Below are positions 6,253-7,031 of a stretch of 7,031 nt of DNA, piece by piece; position 1 is the stretch's first letter; each line of letters begins with the position of its first letter. The position numbers and the translations under genes were made by a program. Under the pieces are notes generated by a model. The model was not told the origin of the DNA. It did no database searches and was given only the letters and a program-made list of their open reading frames with translations. Origin of the DNA: Thermoplasmatales archaeon ex4484_6 (GTDB taxonomy: Archaea; Thermoplasmatota; Penumbrarchaeia; Penumbrarchaeales; Penumbrarchaeaceae); the NCBI GenBank assembly GCA_002254385.1, contig NJDO01000102.1:1-7031 (forward strand), written 5' to 3'.

Positions 6253-6983
6253 TGGGTGGTGCGAGATCGAGGATGTTGATGGTCCTGTTGATGGTCCTGT
6301 CAGCGGGATTGATCGCCGGTTGTGCTGAAGATGATGAGGTTGGCAGCGAGGGTCCGTTCATCACGGTGGCAGGTGAAAGGATGGATATCTCCGTTCTGTT
6401 CGACACCTATGGAATGAAGACCATTGAAGGGAGCAACGGAGTGGAATACACCGGGATATCCCTGAGCGACCTCATCAACGGGACTTCCGTTCAGGAGCCT
6501 TGGTCCGTCCAGTTCAGGATAAATGCCTCGGATGGTTATTCCAAGGAGGTCACATGGGGAGATATGTTGGAAGGGGTCCTGGTCAGGGAATCGACGATGA
6601 CCGCCTTCCCTAACCTGCCGGGCAAGTACAGGATAAAAGATGTAGAATCCATCGACCCGGTAAAGGCAGACACGATCATGGTGAACGGGCATCTTTTCGT
6701 ATGGCAGCAGCCTTTCGACATAATCGAGGAGAAGCTGACCCTCGAGGATAACGAGAGCAATATGTATGAAGGTGTAAGGCTGTCGGATGTCGTGAATCTC
6801 ACGGGGATCTCGGAGCCGTCCTCACACCAATTCAACATCATTGGAGCCGAGGGCTACAACATGACCGTCCGGTGGCAGGATATGCTTGAAGGTATACTGA
6901 TCCTGGATGGACGCAGGTGCATGTTCCGGACCCTTGAAAAAGCCTTCTGGGTATCTGATATAGCTGAGATAGAGGTGGTGTAA
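6249..6983 (+). CDS. Lipoprotein with two tandem SUOX-fold-like domains
   Basis: 244 residues. The N-terminus is a lipoprotein signal: basic R6/R8, hydrophobic core 9-23, and lipobox LIAGC with C25 as the lipidated residue, followed by an acidic linker. Two copies of the domain found in the preceding gene follow, at about 37-137 and 141-244. Aligned motifs are GISLSDL / GVRLSDV, ASDGYSKEVTWGDMLEG / GAEGYNMTVRWQDMLEG, AFPNL / MFRTL, and YRIKDVESI / FWVSDIAEIEVV. Five N-glycosylation sequons (N77, N92, N168, N183, N204) fit an exterior location. No conserved cysteine for a molybdenum cofactor is seen; C224 is in copy 2 only. Binding or scaffold functions at the cell surface are possible, but no partner is evident. 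ATG at 6249 overlaps the previous stop; the ATG at 6252 is an equal alternative start. Translation is probably coupled to both neighbours. Confidence 0.82.
   Translation: MMGGARSRMLMVLLMVLSAGLIAGCAEDDEVGSEGPFITVAGERMDISVLFDTYGMKTIEGSNGVEYTGISLSDLINGTSVQEPWSVQFRINASDGYSKEVTWGDMLEGVLVRESTMTAFPNLPGKYRIKDVESIDPVKADTIMVNGHLFVWQQPFDIIEEKLTLEDNESNMYEGVRLSDVVNLTGISEPSSHQFNIIGAEGYNMTVRWQDMLEGILILDGRRCMFRTLEKAFWVSDIAEIEVV
6275..6298 (+). repeat. Perfect 12-base tandem duplication in the lipoprotein signal peptide
   Basis: GTTGATGGTCCT occurs twice back to back. It is in frame and doubles four codons of the hydrophobic core (reading LMVLLMVL at residues 10-17). It probably arose by slippage and would lengthen the signal core without shifting frame. 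Confidence 0.9.
6966..6979 (+). promoter_or_regulatory. Ribosome site of the third operon gene (copy 2 of the 14-base repeat)
   Basis: GAGATAGAGGTGGT, identical to 6232-6245, encodes the EIEVV end of the lipoprotein. Its GAGGTG (6972-6977) lies six bases before the ATG at 6984, supporting that start. Confidence 0.7.
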
Positions 6984-7031
6984 ATGAGAGATGAAAGGAG
7001 TAAGGTGGACAACATGATGGTTCTGGCCGGT
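6984..7031 (+). CDS. Start of a third operon gene, cut by the window edge
   Basis: An ATG follows the lipoprotein TAA with no gap, behind a strong GAGGTG ribosome site, and 16 codons remain open to the edge (MRDERSKVDNMMVLAG). A charged start leading into MMVLAG could be the beginning of a signal peptide or membrane helix, which would make this another surface or membrane protein. Too little is visible for a product call. Confidence 0.6.
   Translation, partial: MRDERSKVDNMMVLAG

Overview
The window looks like chromosomal DNA of an archaeon, most likely a euryarchaeote, possibly Thermoplasmata-like. Evidence: archaeal box A elements (TTTAAA) lie about 28-35 bases upstream of start codons with almost no leader; strong GGAGGT/GAGGTG ribosome sites precede internal operon genes; the synthase and dehydratase resemble archaeal versions; and one gene encodes a secreted-sensor, one-TM, tandem winged-helix regulator of an archaeal type. 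The lineage is an inference from gene style, not from a marker gene. Coding density is high and no tRNA, rRNA, insertion sequence or CRISPR array was seen.

Region 1 (1-2338, minus strand) is a branched-chain amino acid operon read right to left: a short 2-isopropylmalate synthase-family gene (leuA-like, 1115-2338), then the large subunit of 3-isopropylmalate dehydratase (leuC, 1131 down to the window edge, C-terminus cut off). The two genes overlap by 17 bases, and the leuC ribosome site lies inside the end of leuA. The two products would catalyse consecutive steps of leucine synthesis (homocitrate/homoaconitate chemistry remains an alternative). The promoter is a palindromic ATTTAAAT box that could also fire to the right.

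Region 2 (2483-3160, plus strand) is a 225-residue protein of unknown function, divergent from leuA, with a possible winged-helix segment in its C-terminal third.

Region 3 (3181-5628, minus strand) is an 815-residue membrane-anchored protein: signal peptide, about 600 residues of tandem Ig-like (NEW3/CARDB-type) domains outside the cell, one membrane helix, and two winged-helix DNA-binding domains inside. It reads as a one-component transmembrane transcription regulator. It converges on the 225-residue gene with only 20 bases between stops, and is divergent from the next operon.

Region 4 (5824-7031, plus strand) is a tight operon: a membrane-anchored 142-residue protein with one copy, and a 244-residue lipoprotein with two copies, of a roughly 100-residue domain resembling part of the sulfite-oxidase molybdopterin fold but without its cofactor cysteine. 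A third gene starts directly after the lipoprotein stop and runs off the window. The divergent placement makes it reasonable, though unproven, that the membrane regulator controls this cell-surface operon.
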